Positions 8,067 through 15,396 of a stretch of DNA of 20,458 bases are shown here, piece by piece. Location of the stretch: assembly GCA_050946055.1 (NCBI GenBank), contig JBMNUB010000049.1, positions 1-20,458 of the forward strand. The letters run 5' to 3'. The DNA comes from Fimadaptatus sp050946055 (GTDB lineage Bacteria; Bacillota; Clostridia; Christensenellales; Aristaeellaceae). Under the pieces are notes generated by a model that saw only the letters and a list, made by a program, of their open reading frames with translations, was not told the origin of the DNA and searched no databases. The position numbers and the translations under genes are program-made. Numbering within the stretch: the first letter of the stretch is position 1; each line of letters starts with the position of its first letter.

Positions 8067-9464
8067 ATGAACGAACACAAGGGCAGCATAGTGCGCATAA
8101 CCGGCCCGGTGCTGGACGTGCGCTTTGACGACCACCATGTGCCTAATGTGTATACCGCCCTGTATACAGACGAGGACGGGCGGCAGGTATGGATGGAGAC
8201 GGAACTGCAGCTGGGCGGCGACGTGGTGCGCTGCATAGCGCTGGGCGCTACCGAGGGGCTGTACTGCGGCATGGAGGTCGTGGATACGGGCAGCCCCATA
8301 ACCGTGCCGGTGGGCGATTCGGTGATGGGGCGCGTGATAAACGTGCTGGGCCAGCCCATAGACGGCAAAGGCCCCATACCGGAGGGCGAGCGCATGCCCA
8401 TACACAGGCGCGCGCCCTCGTTTGCCGAACAGCGCCCGGCAAACGAGATATTCGAGACCGGGCTTAAGGTGATAGATCTGCTGGCACCCTATCCCAAGGG
8501 CGGCAAGATAGGTCTGTTTGGCGGCGCGGGCGTGGGCAAGACAGTGCTGATAATGCAGCTGATGCGCAACATCACTCAGGAGCATGGCGGTCATGCCGTG
8601 TTCACGGGCGTGGGCGAGCGCTCACGAGAGGGCAATGAGCTGATAAGCGACATGACTGAGTCAGGAGTGCTGGATCATTCCATGCTGGCATTTGGCCAGA
8701 TGAACGAGCCGCCGGGAAGCCGCATGCGCGTGGCGCTGGCCGGGCTGACCATGGCGGAATACCTACGCGACCGCGAGAATTCTGACGTGCTGCTGTTTAT
8801 AGACAACATATACCGCTTTATACAGGCCGGTTCAGAGGTGTCGGCGCTGCTGGGGCGCATACCCAGCGCTGTGGGCTATCAGCCCACTCTGGCCAACGAG
8901 CTGGGCGAATTGCAGGAGCGCATAGCCTCGACCGCGTCCGGCTCGATAACTTCGGTGCAGGCCATATACGTCCCCGCGGATGACTTGACCGACCCAGCGC
9001 CCGCCACCACGTTTACGCATCTGGACGCGACCACGGTGCTGTCGCGCTCGATATCCGAGCTGGGCATATACCCGGCGGTCGATCCGCTGGCCTCGTCCTC
9101 GCGCATACTGGAGCCGCGCATAGTGGGCGAAGAGCATTACCGCGTGGCGCGCGGAGTGCAGGCGGTATTGCAGCGCTATAAGGAATTGCAGGACATAATC
9201 GCGATACTGGGCATGGAGGAGATGTCCGCCGAGGACAAGCTGACCGTGTACCGCGCGCGCAAGCTGCAGAAGTTCCTCAGTCAGCCCATGAGCGTGGCGG
9301 AGGTGTTCGTGGGCATACCGGGCAAGTACGTGCCGCTGCACGACACCATACGCTCGTTCAAGGCCATAATAGACGGCGAGGCCGACGATCTGCCCGAGGC
9401 CGCATTCTTCATGGCTGGCGACATAGACGATGTGCGGCGCAAGGCGCAGGCGATGAAGTCATGA
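8067..9464 (+). CDS. atpD: ATP synthase F1 subunit beta (catalytic)
   Basis: This 465-residue catalytic subunit makes or hydrolyses ATP at the alpha-beta interface. The P-loop GGAGVGKT is at 152-159, the catalytic Glu is in GVGERSREG (E184), and the Walker B strand is VLLFIDN (241-247). The C-terminal lever region reads LGMEEMSAEDKL where many relatives have DELSEED, so the acidic loop is partly altered. The sequence is otherwise regular and full length. It starts four bases after the atpG stop with AAGGGG as ribosome binding site. By hand count about 31 of its 33 Ile codons are ATA, two ATC and none ATT, an extreme bias shared by neighbouring genes. Its stop overlaps the atpC start. Confidence 0.97.
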   Translation: MNEHKGSIVRITGPVLDVRFDDHHVPNVYTALYTDEDGRQVWMETELQLGGDVVRCIALGATEGLYCGMEVVDTGSPITVPVGDSVMGRVINVLGQPIDGKGPIPEGERMPIHRRAPSFAEQRPANEIFETGLKVIDLLAPYPKGGKIGLFGGAGVGKTVLIMQLMRNITQEHGGHAVFTGVGERSREGNELISDMTESGVLDHSMLAFGQMNEPPGSRMRVALAGLTMAEYLRDRENSDVLLFIDNIYRFIQAGSEVSALLGRIPSAVGYQPTLANELGELQERIASTASGSITSVQAIYVPADDLTDPAPATTFTHLDATTVLSRSISELGIYPAVDPLASSSRILEPRIVGEEHYRVARGVQAVLQRYKELQDIIAILGMEEMSAEDKLTVYRARKLQKFLSQPMSVAEVFVGIPGKYVPLHDTIRSFKAIIDGEADDLPEAAFFMAGDIDDVRRKAQAMKS

Positions 9465-9874
9465 GCAAGCTCTTTCACCTGGAGATGATAACCCCGGAGC
9501 GGCGCTTCTTCGATGGGCAGGTCGAAGCGGTGCGCGTGCCGTGCCAGGATGGGCTGATGGGCATACTGGCCGGCCATGAGCAGTGTGTAATAGCGCTGGA
9601 TGTGGGGCAGATACGGCTGCTGTACGACGGCGAGTGGCACGAATGCGCCTCGGCAGAGGGATTCGTGGAGGTGCGCCCCGGCGGCACGGTGATATTCGCC
9701 CAGTCGTTTGAGTGGCCGGAGGAGATAGACATAAGCCGCGCACTGGCAGCGCGCGAATTGGCAGAGCGCCATATCCGCAATCAGCGCAGCCGCGAGGAGT
9801 ATCTGGTCAACAAGGTGTCGCTGGCGCGCGCCATGGTGCGCCTGCAGACGGGGCGGCAGCGCATAAACCATTGA
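9461..9874 (+). CDS. atpC: ATP synthase F1 subunit epsilon
   Basis: This 137-residue subunit couples gamma to the c-ring and inhibits hydrolysis. It has a beta-sandwich N-terminal domain (about 1-85; FHLEMITPERRFFDG, then GLMGILAGHEQ) and a C-terminal helical hairpin (about 87-135). The hairpin begins IDISRALAARELAE, which resembles the I/L-D-x-x-R-A ATP-binding motif described in Bacillus epsilon subunits. It may therefore sense ATP; this is inferred from the motif alone. The ATG overlaps the atpD stop. It is the last gene of the operon, and a tandem repeat array starts 40-50 bases downstream. Confidence 0.95.
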   Translation: MSKLFHLEMITPERRFFDGQVEAVRVPCQDGLMGILAGHEQCVIALDVGQIRLLYDGEWHECASAEGFVEVRPGGTVIFAQSFEWPEEIDISRALAARELAERHIRNQRSREEYLVNKVSLARAMVRLQTGRQRINH

Positions 9875-9903
9875 TACGGGTATTTGATGTGCGCAGATTC
9901 AGG

Positions 9904-9939
9904 AGCGGGCAGCGCCGTGCATAAGCGGCTCTGCCCGCT
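9904..9939 (+). terminator. Possible weak terminator after atpC
   Basis: AGCGGGCAG (9904-9912) and CTGCCCGCT (9931-9939) are perfectly complementary with an 18-base loop. Only TTT at the end of the 3' arm follows, so the U-tract is poor. It is the only hairpin before the repeat array that could end the atp transcript. Confidence 0.35.
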
Positions 9940-10246
9940 TTGCATCTGCGAGGTCAAGCACAAGGGTGGGCTTGTCGGCTGAGCTGGGGAGAGCTATGCA
10001 TAAGCGGCTCTGCCCGCTTTGCATCTGCGAGGTCAAGCACAAGCGTGGGCTTGTCGGCTGAGCTGGGGAGAGCTATGCATAAGCGGCTCTGCCCGCTTTG
10101 CATCTGCGAGGTCAAGCACAAGCGTGGGCTTGTCGGCTGAGCTGGGGAGAGCTATGCATAAGCGGCTCTGCCCGCTTTGCATCTGCGAGGTCAAATACAA
10201 GCGTTGGGCTTGTCGGCTGAGCTGGGGAGAGCTATGCATAAGCGGC
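9921..10246. repeat. Tandem 79-bp repeat array, four copies plus a partial copy
   Basis: Nearly identical units begin at 9921, 10000, 10079, 10158 and (partial) 10238, each opening ATAAGCGGCTC. The period is 79, 79, 79 and 80 bases; the last spacing reflects an inserted T, and that unit also carries AAATAC for AAGCAC. Each unit contains the palindrome TATGCATA at its junction, a hairpin AAGCGG-CTCTGC-CCGCTT, and a second hairpin CAAGC-GTGG-GCTTG. The period is not a multiple of three, so the open frames running through it shift between copies and are unlikely to be coding. It lies between atpC and the next promoter. Confidence 0.95.
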
Positions 10247-10378
10247 AATTGCGCTGGCGACCTGCGATGCGGTTTTGGCGCGGGCCTGCCGAAATGCATA
10301 CTTGGGCAGGGGCGCTTTGACGCCGGCACACTGATTGAATTAAGCGCCAAATTAAGCAGATGAATTGACGGCATGACA

Positions 10379-10408
10379 TTGACAACGAATTTAGCATTAT
10401 GATACAAT
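10379..10408 (+). promoter_or_regulatory. Strong sigma-A type promoter of DUF1538-PII operon
   Basis: A perfect TTGACA (10379-10384) and TACAAT (10403-10408) are separated by 18 bases. TGA just before the -10 gives an extended -10 element. The predicted transcript start is near 10415, about 45 bases before the chosen start codon. Confidence 0.85.
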
Positions 10409-10460
10409 AGAACAAATGGGCTGCGAAAGCTGCGGAATAATGCTAGAAGGGATGGATGAA

Positions 10461-11981
10461 ATGCCTAAACGAAATCGCAGTATACTTAGAGAAAAATGGC
10501 GTGAGGCGCTGACCTCGGTTATGCCCATAACCGGGCTTGTATTTGCGCTGTGCCTGACGCTCGTGCCGGTGTCCAACGACTCCATGATGGGCTTCGTGGT
10601 GGGCGCGGCGCTGCTGATACTGGGCATGGGACTGTTCACGCTGGGCGCGGACATGGCCATGATGCCCATAGGCCAGCACGTAGGCACTGCCATGACGCGC
10701 TCTAAAAAGGCGTGGGTGGTGGCACTGATGGGATTTGTGGTTGGCATGCTGATAACGCTGTCCGAGCCGGACCTTCAGGTGCTGGCCGAACAGGTGCCGG
10801 GCGTGCCGAACATAGTGCTGATGGTAGCCGTGGGCGTGGGCGTGGGACTGTTTCTGGTGCTGGCGCTGATGCGCATACTGTTGCGCGTGCGCATGTCGCA
10901 CTTGCTGTTCATATGCTATGCGCTGGTGTTCATACTGGCGCAGTTCGTGCCTAAGTCGTTTCTGGCTGTGGCGTTTGATTCGGGCGGCGTTACGACCGGC
11001 CCCATGACTGTGCCGTTCATACTGGCGCTGGGCGTGGGCGTGTCGGCCATGCGAAGCGACAGCAACGCCGAGAACGATAGCTTTGGTCTGGTCGCGCTTT
11101 GCTCAGTCGGCCCGATACTGGCGGTCATGGTGCTGGGCATGATGTATCGTCCCAGCGAGGCATCGTACACTGCGGCGCAGACGCTGGTGGCCAATACTTC
11201 TACCGAACTTGGTCTGCAGTTTGCCAACGCGCTGCCCAAGTACCTTAAGGAAGTGGGCGTGGCGCTGGTGCCCATAGCGGTGTTCTTCTTTGGAATGCAG
11301 GTCACTTCGCTGCACCTGAGCGGCGCATCGCTTATAAAGATAGTCATAGGTCTTGTGTACACATATGTGGGGCTGGTCATGTTCCTGCTGGGCGTGAACG
11401 TGGGCTTCATGCCGGTGGGCAATCTGATAGGCCGCATGCTGGGCGGGCTGGACTTTAACTGGATACTCGTGCCGGTGGGCATGGTGATAGGCTACTTTGT
11501 GGTGGCCGCGGAACCGGCGGTGCATGTGCTTAACAAGCAGGTGTATGAGATAACCTCGGGCGCTATACCGCAAAAGGCCATGAGCATAAGCCTGTCCATA
11601 GGCGTATCCATATCGGTGGGACTGGCCATGCTGCGCATACTCACCGGGCTGCCCATAATGGCGCTGCTGCTGCCGGGCTATGTGCTGGCGCTGCTGCTGA
11701 TGCTGTTCGTGCCGCCCATATTCACGTCGATAGCGTTCGACTCTGGCGGAGTGGCCTCGGGTCCCATGACTGCGACCTTCCTGCTGCCCTTTGCAATGGG
11801 CGCATGCACGGCGGTGGGCGGCGACGTGGTGTCGGATGCGTTCGGCGTGGTGGCGATGGTCGCCATGACCCCGCTTATCACCATACAGATATTGGGCGTG
11901 TATTACCGCATAAAGCAGCGCAGCAAGAAGGTGGAGACGCCGGAGCAGGCGGAGCCTGTGGAGGATATCATCGACCTGTGA
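10461..11981 (+). CDS. DUF1538 family membrane protein (internal duplication)
   Basis: This 506-residue polytopic membrane protein has two homologous halves, each a DUF1538 unit. The signature AFDSGGVTTGPMT (171-183) recurs as AFDSGGVASGPMT (425-437), and SEPDLQVLAEQV (101-112) recurs as AEPAVHVLNKQV (350-361). An inverted-repeat or tandem transporter fold is likely, but the substrate is unknown. The C-terminal 30 residues are polar and acidic (cytosolic). The ATG at 10461 was chosen because AGAAGG lies 10 bases before it; in-frame ATGs at 10416, 10440 and 10452 are less well placed and 10416 lies at the predicted transcript start. The next gene encodes a PII-like protein, and DUF1538 genes are commonly adjacent to PII genes, which suggests that the PII partner regulates this protein. 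Confidence 0.85.
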   Translation: MPKRNRSILREKWREALTSVMPITGLVFALCLTLVPVSNDSMMGFVVGAALLILGMGLFTLGADMAMMPIGQHVGTAMTRSKKAWVVALMGFVVGMLITLSEPDLQVLAEQVPGVPNIVLMVAVGVGVGLFLVLALMRILLRVRMSHLLFICYALVFILAQFVPKSFLAVAFDSGGVTTGPMTVPFILALGVGVSAMRSDSNAENDSFGLVALCSVGPILAVMVLGMMYRPSEASYTAAQTLVANTSTELGLQFANALPKYLKEVGVALVPIAVFFFGMQVTSLHLSGASLIKIVIGLVYTYVGLVMFLLGVNVGFMPVGNLIGRMLGGLDFNWILVPVGMVIGYFVVAAEPAVHVLNKQVYEITSGAIPQKAMSISLSIGVSISVGLAMLRILTGLPIMALLLPGYVLALLLMLFVPPIFTSIAFDSGGVASGPMTATFLLPFAMGACTAVGGDVVSDAFGVVAMVAMTPLITIQILGVYYRIKQRSKKVETPEQAEPVEDIIDL

Positions 11982-12019
11982 GCAGGAACCATCCTGTACA
12001 TATATAAGAGGTGAAACAT

Positions 12020-12733
12020 TTGAACGGCATAAGGTTGCTTACGATAATAACTCAGCGCGAGTATGAGCAGGCGTATGAGCGCTTTTTGCAGGAGCATGGC
12101 ATGACGGCCATATTCAGCACACCCTGCCAAGGCACTGCGGCAGGATCGCTGCTGGAACTGCTGGGCCTTGCCAAGACCGGCAAGTCGCTTATGATAACCA
12201 TGGCCGAGCGAGAACTGGCTGAACGCGCCATGCGCGGCATGGTGTCACAGATGGGCATAAACATGCCCGGCAATGGCATAGCGCTCACCATACCCGTGAG
12301 CAGCATAGGCGGCATGAGTTGCATGAAGTACCTGATGGAAAAGCAAAACATGATAATCGGCGAGGTGACTTGCGTGGACGAGAGGAATCCTGTTTTTTCA
12401 TATGAGCTGCTGGTAGCGATAACCGAACGCGGGCGCGTGGACATGGTGATGGATGCGGCCAAGACCGCAGGCGCGCGCGGAGGCACTATAATACATGCCA
12501 AGGGTACCGGCACGGAGTTTACCGCCAAGTTCTTTGGCATATCGATAGCCTCCGAAAAGGACGTGGCGCTGATAGTCGTTAATCGCGACGACAAGTGCGA
12601 CATAATGCGCGCCATAATGGAGCATGCAGGCATGCGCTCGGAGGCGCATACGGCGCTGATATCGCTGCCCGTCGAGGACGTGGTAGGACTTACCAGCGTG
12701 ATGCACGATGTCGAGGGCGAGGAGCATGCGTGA
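12020..12733 (+). CDS. Tandem PII-like signalling protein (two PII domains)
   Basis: This 237-residue soluble protein has two PII-like (GlnB-fold) domains. The second, about 126-225, is clear: ELLVAITERGRVDMVMDAA, GARGGTIIHAKGTG (151-164), FFGISIASEKDVALIVV (171-187) and a final strand with ISLPVEDVVGL. The first, about 3-97, is more divergent but keeps the same order. Typical PII proteins are about 112 residues and form trimers, so this is a fused pair. The T-loop lacks the tyrosine that is uridylylated in enteric GlnB. It sits 38 bases after the DUF1538 gene in the same operon. AAGAGGTGA overlaps the GTG at 12011, so the TTG at 12020 is the better start. Ligand (ATP/ADP, a second messenger or other) cannot be read from the sequence. 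Confidence 0.82.
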   Translation: MNGIRLLTIITQREYEQAYERFLQEHGMTAIFSTPCQGTAAGSLLELLGLAKTGKSLMITMAERELAERAMRGMVSQMGINMPGNGIALTIPVSSIGGMSCMKYLMEKQNMIIGEVTCVDERNPVFSYELLVAITERGRVDMVMDAAKTAGARGGTIIHAKGTGTEFTAKFFGISIASEKDVALIVVNRDDKCDIMRAIMEHAGMRSEAHTALISLPVEDVVGLTSVMHDVEGEEHA

Positions 12734-12789
12734 TGCCTGAGTGAGCATTGCCGGGGACATATTGGCCTGAAACCGGTGCAATATGGATT

Positions 12790-12828
12790 GGCCGCTGCGG
12801 ATGAAAATGTCTGCGGCGGCCATATTTA
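12790..12828 (+). terminator. Terminator of DUF1538-PII operon
   Basis: A GC-rich stem (12790-12802 with 12809-12821) pairs GGCCGC with GCGGCC around a TGAAAATG-centred loop, including one G-T wobble. It is followed by ATATTTAT. Upstream, a second inverted repeat, CATATTG (12758-12764) with CAATATG (12779-12785), lies between the PII stop and this hairpin. Confidence 0.7.
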
Positions 12829-12931
12829 TGCGCGCACTGTGCCTCGAGTACATGTCTGCGGCGGCACATATATTTGTCCCGGCATGCAATTTCCATATCA
12901 AACGGGGCATACTTATCGCGAGGTGAGATTT

Positions 12932-14062
12932 GTGAAGCAGTTCTGGTTTAGATCACTGTGTTTCAGACAGTTTCTGCGCGATGAGGACATGGAAGGGACG
13001 GCGCTGGGCGCGTCCGCTAAGAGGGCATACATTGGCAGCGCACTGTGCGCTGCAGCGGGAGGCAATGGTGCGGACGCGCATGCGTGCAGGCAGGAAGGTG
13101 GTGCGGGCGCATCGCAGAACCGCGCGCCCGGGCAGGGCGGCAATGCGCATGCGGAAGCGCCGCAGGGCCGCGCCTCTGAGTGCGAACCGCATGACCGGGC
13201 GGAACAGGCTCATCTGGCAGAGCTGCCTGCGATGGCGGGCGAGCACGGGCTGGAGGGCGAGGCGGTACAGGTGGACGTGGCTGTGCCGGTCGAGACGCAG
13301 CCGGATGCGCGCGCCAGCGGTGCGGACGCGCTGCCCCAAGCGCCGCTCAGACCCCGCGCTCACCATGAGCGGCTGGCACAGCGGGCTTTGCGCGCGCTGG
13401 ATAGATATGGCTATTACATAGCGGTGGGCATATGCGCGCTGATGGTGATGATAGGCGCGGCAGCGGGGGTGTCGGGCTATGGCGGGCTGGATGCGGCACC
13501 CACGCCACTGCCCAGCCGCATGGCTGAGGAGCTTACCGGCGACGTGGATGCAAGGCAGGCCTCGTCGGGCGGCGCGCTGCTGGGCGGCGAGGCGGGCGCA
13601 TCGGTTGCAGACGCTGAGTCTGAGCCGGGAAATGGGGCATCGCCGCGCCTTGCCTGCTGGCCGCTGGATGGCGACGTGATGACGGGGCATGAGATGGACA
13701 GGCTCATATACCTTGAAACCATGAACGTGTATGGCACTCATCCCGGATTGGACATAGCGGGCGAGCGCGGTCAGGTGGTGTCCGCCTGTCACGATGGCGA
13801 GATAACGGCTTGCTGGCGCGAGTCGCTTATGGGCAATGTGGTGGAGGTGCGCGGCGACGATGGGCTGGTCACGCGCTACGCCAATCTGCTGTCGCTGGAG
13901 CTGGTCAGTGAAGGCCAGCGGGTGAATGCGGGCGATGCGATAGGTGCGGTAGGCGCCAGCGCCATGAGCGAATCGCTGATGAAGCCGCATCTGCACTTCG
14001 AGGTGCTTGTGGAGGGCAGCAGCGTGTCCCCGCTTGAGTATCTGCCACAGCGCGGCGAGTGA
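12932..14062 (+). CDS. M23 (LytM) family protein, SpoIIQ-like
   Basis: This 376-residue protein has a long cytosolic N-terminal part (about 1-158) of low complexity, one membrane segment (about 161-181), a linker, and a C-terminal LytM/M23 domain (about 242-372). The domain starts CWPLDGDVMTG (242-252) and has THPGLDIA with H270 and D274, then KPHLHFE with H353 and H355, so all four zinc-ligand positions are present. The order W-P-L-D-G then H-x3-D resembles clostridial SpoIIQ, the forespore protein that links mother cell and forespore during engulfment. Other M23 membrane proteins remain possible. The GTG at 12932 follows GAGGTGAG by about 6 bases. The N-terminal extension is much longer than that of Bacillus SpoIIQ. 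No vegetative promoter is evident upstream. Confidence 0.75.
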   Translation: MKQFWFRSLCFRQFLRDEDMEGTALGASAKRAYIGSALCAAAGGNGADAHACRQEGGAGASQNRAPGQGGNAHAEAPQGRASECEPHDRAEQAHLAELPAMAGEHGLEGEAVQVDVAVPVETQPDARASGADALPQAPLRPRAHHERLAQRALRALDRYGYYIAVGICALMVMIGAAAGVSGYGGLDAAPTPLPSRMAEELTGDVDARQASSGGALLGGEAGASVADAESEPGNGASPRLACWPLDGDVMTGHEMDRLIYLETMNVYGTHPGLDIAGERGQVVSACHDGEITACWRESLMGNVVEVRGDDGLVTRYANLLSLELVSEGQRVNAGDAIGAVGASAMSESLMKPHLHFEVLVEGSSVSPLEYLPQRGE

Positions 14063-14721
14063 GCGGACATGAATCGGTCAAAGGCGCGCAGGACGATGAT
14101 GCCCATGCTGCGCGCCTGCACATGTATGAATCCGGCCGCAGCTATGCCAAATGGTACGGGCTGCGCATTTGACGACGCATTCCGACTGCAACTGAGGCAC
14201 GGGATTGCAAATGTAAGCCCGCCGGCGCAGGGGAGGCGCACAGCGGGCAATGCTAGGGAGAGATAAGTAAGAGGAGGATATATGATCCAGCGCGCGCATA
14301 TGCGACGCGCTCGATCGCAACTTTGGTGAAGGCGCAGCTTGGGTAAGGGGCGCGGCCTTGCGGATGCATCCGGGCAGCGCCGTGAGCGCCCTGATTGGGT
14401 ATGCTGCCGCAGCGCTGAGCTGTCAAGTGCGGCTCTCTCGGACGCGCGCTGAGCGCTGCGCCCGGACACCGGCGGGTTCGTTCGGCTGGGAATAGGGGCG
14501 GTGTGCCTGCGCGCCGCGCGGCATGCCGCTGTCTGGCCGCCATGACATCGCCTGTGGACGCCATGTTGGTGGGCATGCATTGCGCGCGCAGCCGCCCCTG
14601 CTCCCGCACCGTATCTCTGCCGCCGCGCGGCATGCACTCCGATGTATATTATATGAAGCAACGGGCCTGCGATGCCAGAAGCACGGGGACTTTGCATCGC
14701 GCAGCCCGGGCATTGCAGGGT
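14063..14721. other. Convergent gene-poor region
   Basis: These roughly 660 bases lie between the stop of the M23 gene (+) and the stop of the DUF4956 gene (-). A perfect 9-bp inverted repeat, GGCGCGCAG (14083-14091) with CTGCGCGCC (14108-14116), may act as a terminator for the M23 gene, but no T-run follows. A 15-codon open frame with a strong ribosome binding site sits at 14282. Longer open frames on both strands have skewed Arg/Ala/Cys/His composition and no motif, and I do not consider them genes. Confidence 0.6.
14282..14329 (+). CDS. Possible 15-residue ORF with strong ribosome binding site
   Basis: GAGGAGG (14271-14277) stands 4 bases before an ATG opening a short frame that reads MIQRAHMRRARSQLW and ends in TGA. 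The ribosome binding site is as good as any in the window, which is odd for a 15-codon frame. It could be a small peptide, a leader, or the remnant of a gene whose body was lost. There is no downstream gene on this strand within 6 kb that it could lead. Confidence 0.3.
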   Translation: MIQRAHMRRARSQLW

Positions 14722-15396
14722 TCAGAGCTGTTCGCCGCCGGAGGCCACGCGCCCCAGCGATATGTTCAGGTTGCCATTGCGGCAGCGCAGTTCGTCTATG
14801 AACGCCTTCTGCTTTAGCGGATCGCGCAGCGTGACAAGGTATTGCAATTCGTATAGCGCGCCCATGTTGGTGGTGCGCACGCGCACCAGCTCGCTTGAGG
14901 AAGTGTAGGCGCTGAGCAGATCGTCAAACAGGCCTGCGTAGTCCAGATCCTCGGGTATGGTTATCTTTAGCTCGCGCTGCTGGCGGCGCGGCTTGCCAAA
15001 GCCGGTGCGCTCCATTATGAGCATGGCTCCGCCCATCACTATCAGGAAGAACAGCGCCAGCAGCAGATAGCCCATGCCCGTAGCCAGCCCCAGCGCCGTG
15101 GCCAGGAATATCGCGCCTATCTCCTGCGAGCTTCCCGGCGCGGAGCGGAAGCGTATAAGGGAAAATGCGCCCATCACGGCTACGCCCGTGCCGAGGTTGC
15201 CGTTGACCAGCATTATGATGAGCTGTATCATGGCGGGGAGCAGCGCGAGCGTTATTATGAACCGGCGGCTGCCCGTGCTGCAGTGCATGTATATGAGCGC
15301 CGCGCCTATGCCCAGCGCGAGCGATGTGAGCGTGCATGCCAGCACGCTGAGAGCAGATATGCTGGACGCGGTGTTGGTGAGTATGCTGTCAAGCAA
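14722..15396 (-). CDS. DUF4956 family membrane protein
   Basis: This 224-residue protein has membrane segments at about 13-36, 45-64, 70-82 and 92-128, and a soluble C-terminal domain (about 140-224). The conserved core VMGAFSLIRFRSAPGSSQEI (74-93) identifies the DUF4956 family. The C-terminal part, with ITIPEDLDYAGLFDDLL, looks like a small alpha/beta cytosolic domain. It overlaps the upstream VTC gene by 8 bases. The TTG at 15396 was chosen because AAGGAAGG lies 8 bases before it, inside the VTC coding end; an open frame extends further upstream but has no start supported by a ribosome binding site. DUF4956 and VTC-domain genes are often paired, which suggests a joint membrane complex acting on polyphosphate or a related polymer. 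Function is unproven. Confidence 0.82.
   Translation of the reverse strand: MLDSILTNTASSISALSVLACTLTSLALGIGAALIYMHCSTGSRRFIITLALLPAMIQLIIMLVNGNLGTGVAVMGAFSLIRFRSAPGSSQEIGAIFLATALGLATGMGYLLLALFFLIVMGGAMLIMERTGFGKPRRQQRELKITIPEDLDYAGLFDDLLSAYTSSSELVRVRTTNMGALYELQYLVTLRDPLKQKAFIDELRCRNGNLNISLGRVASGGEQL

Larger units (their letters stand above)
9875..10460. other. Intergenic region between atp operon and DUF1538 gene
   Basis: It holds the weak hairpin after atpC, the 79-bp repeat array and the promoter at 10379-10408. The remaining piece, about 10247-10375, shows no gene or clear structure. Open frames across the repeats are artefacts of the repeat composition. Confidence 0.6.

Noticed and set aside
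9921..10246. CRISPR array
   Set aside because: The units are contiguous 79-bp tandem repeats with no variable spacers and no cas genes nearby.
10019..10363. Open frame through the 79-bp repeats with CPLCIC-like Cys pairs
   Set aside because: The repeat period is not a multiple of three, so the peptide changes frame from unit to unit, and there is no ribosome binding site. The Cys pairs are a by-product of the repeat sequence.
12882..12913. Possible sigma-F/G promoter for the SpoIIQ-like gene (GCATG and GGGCATACT)
   Set aside because: The boxes resemble sporulation consensus sequences, but the spacing is 2-3 bases too long and similar matches are easy to find by chance.
14253..14633. Minus-strand open frame of 126 codons in the convergent gap, preceded by a TATAAT
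   Set aside because: There is no -35 partner, a weak ribosome binding site, and Arg/Ala/Pro-rich sequence without any motif. Composition explains the open frame.
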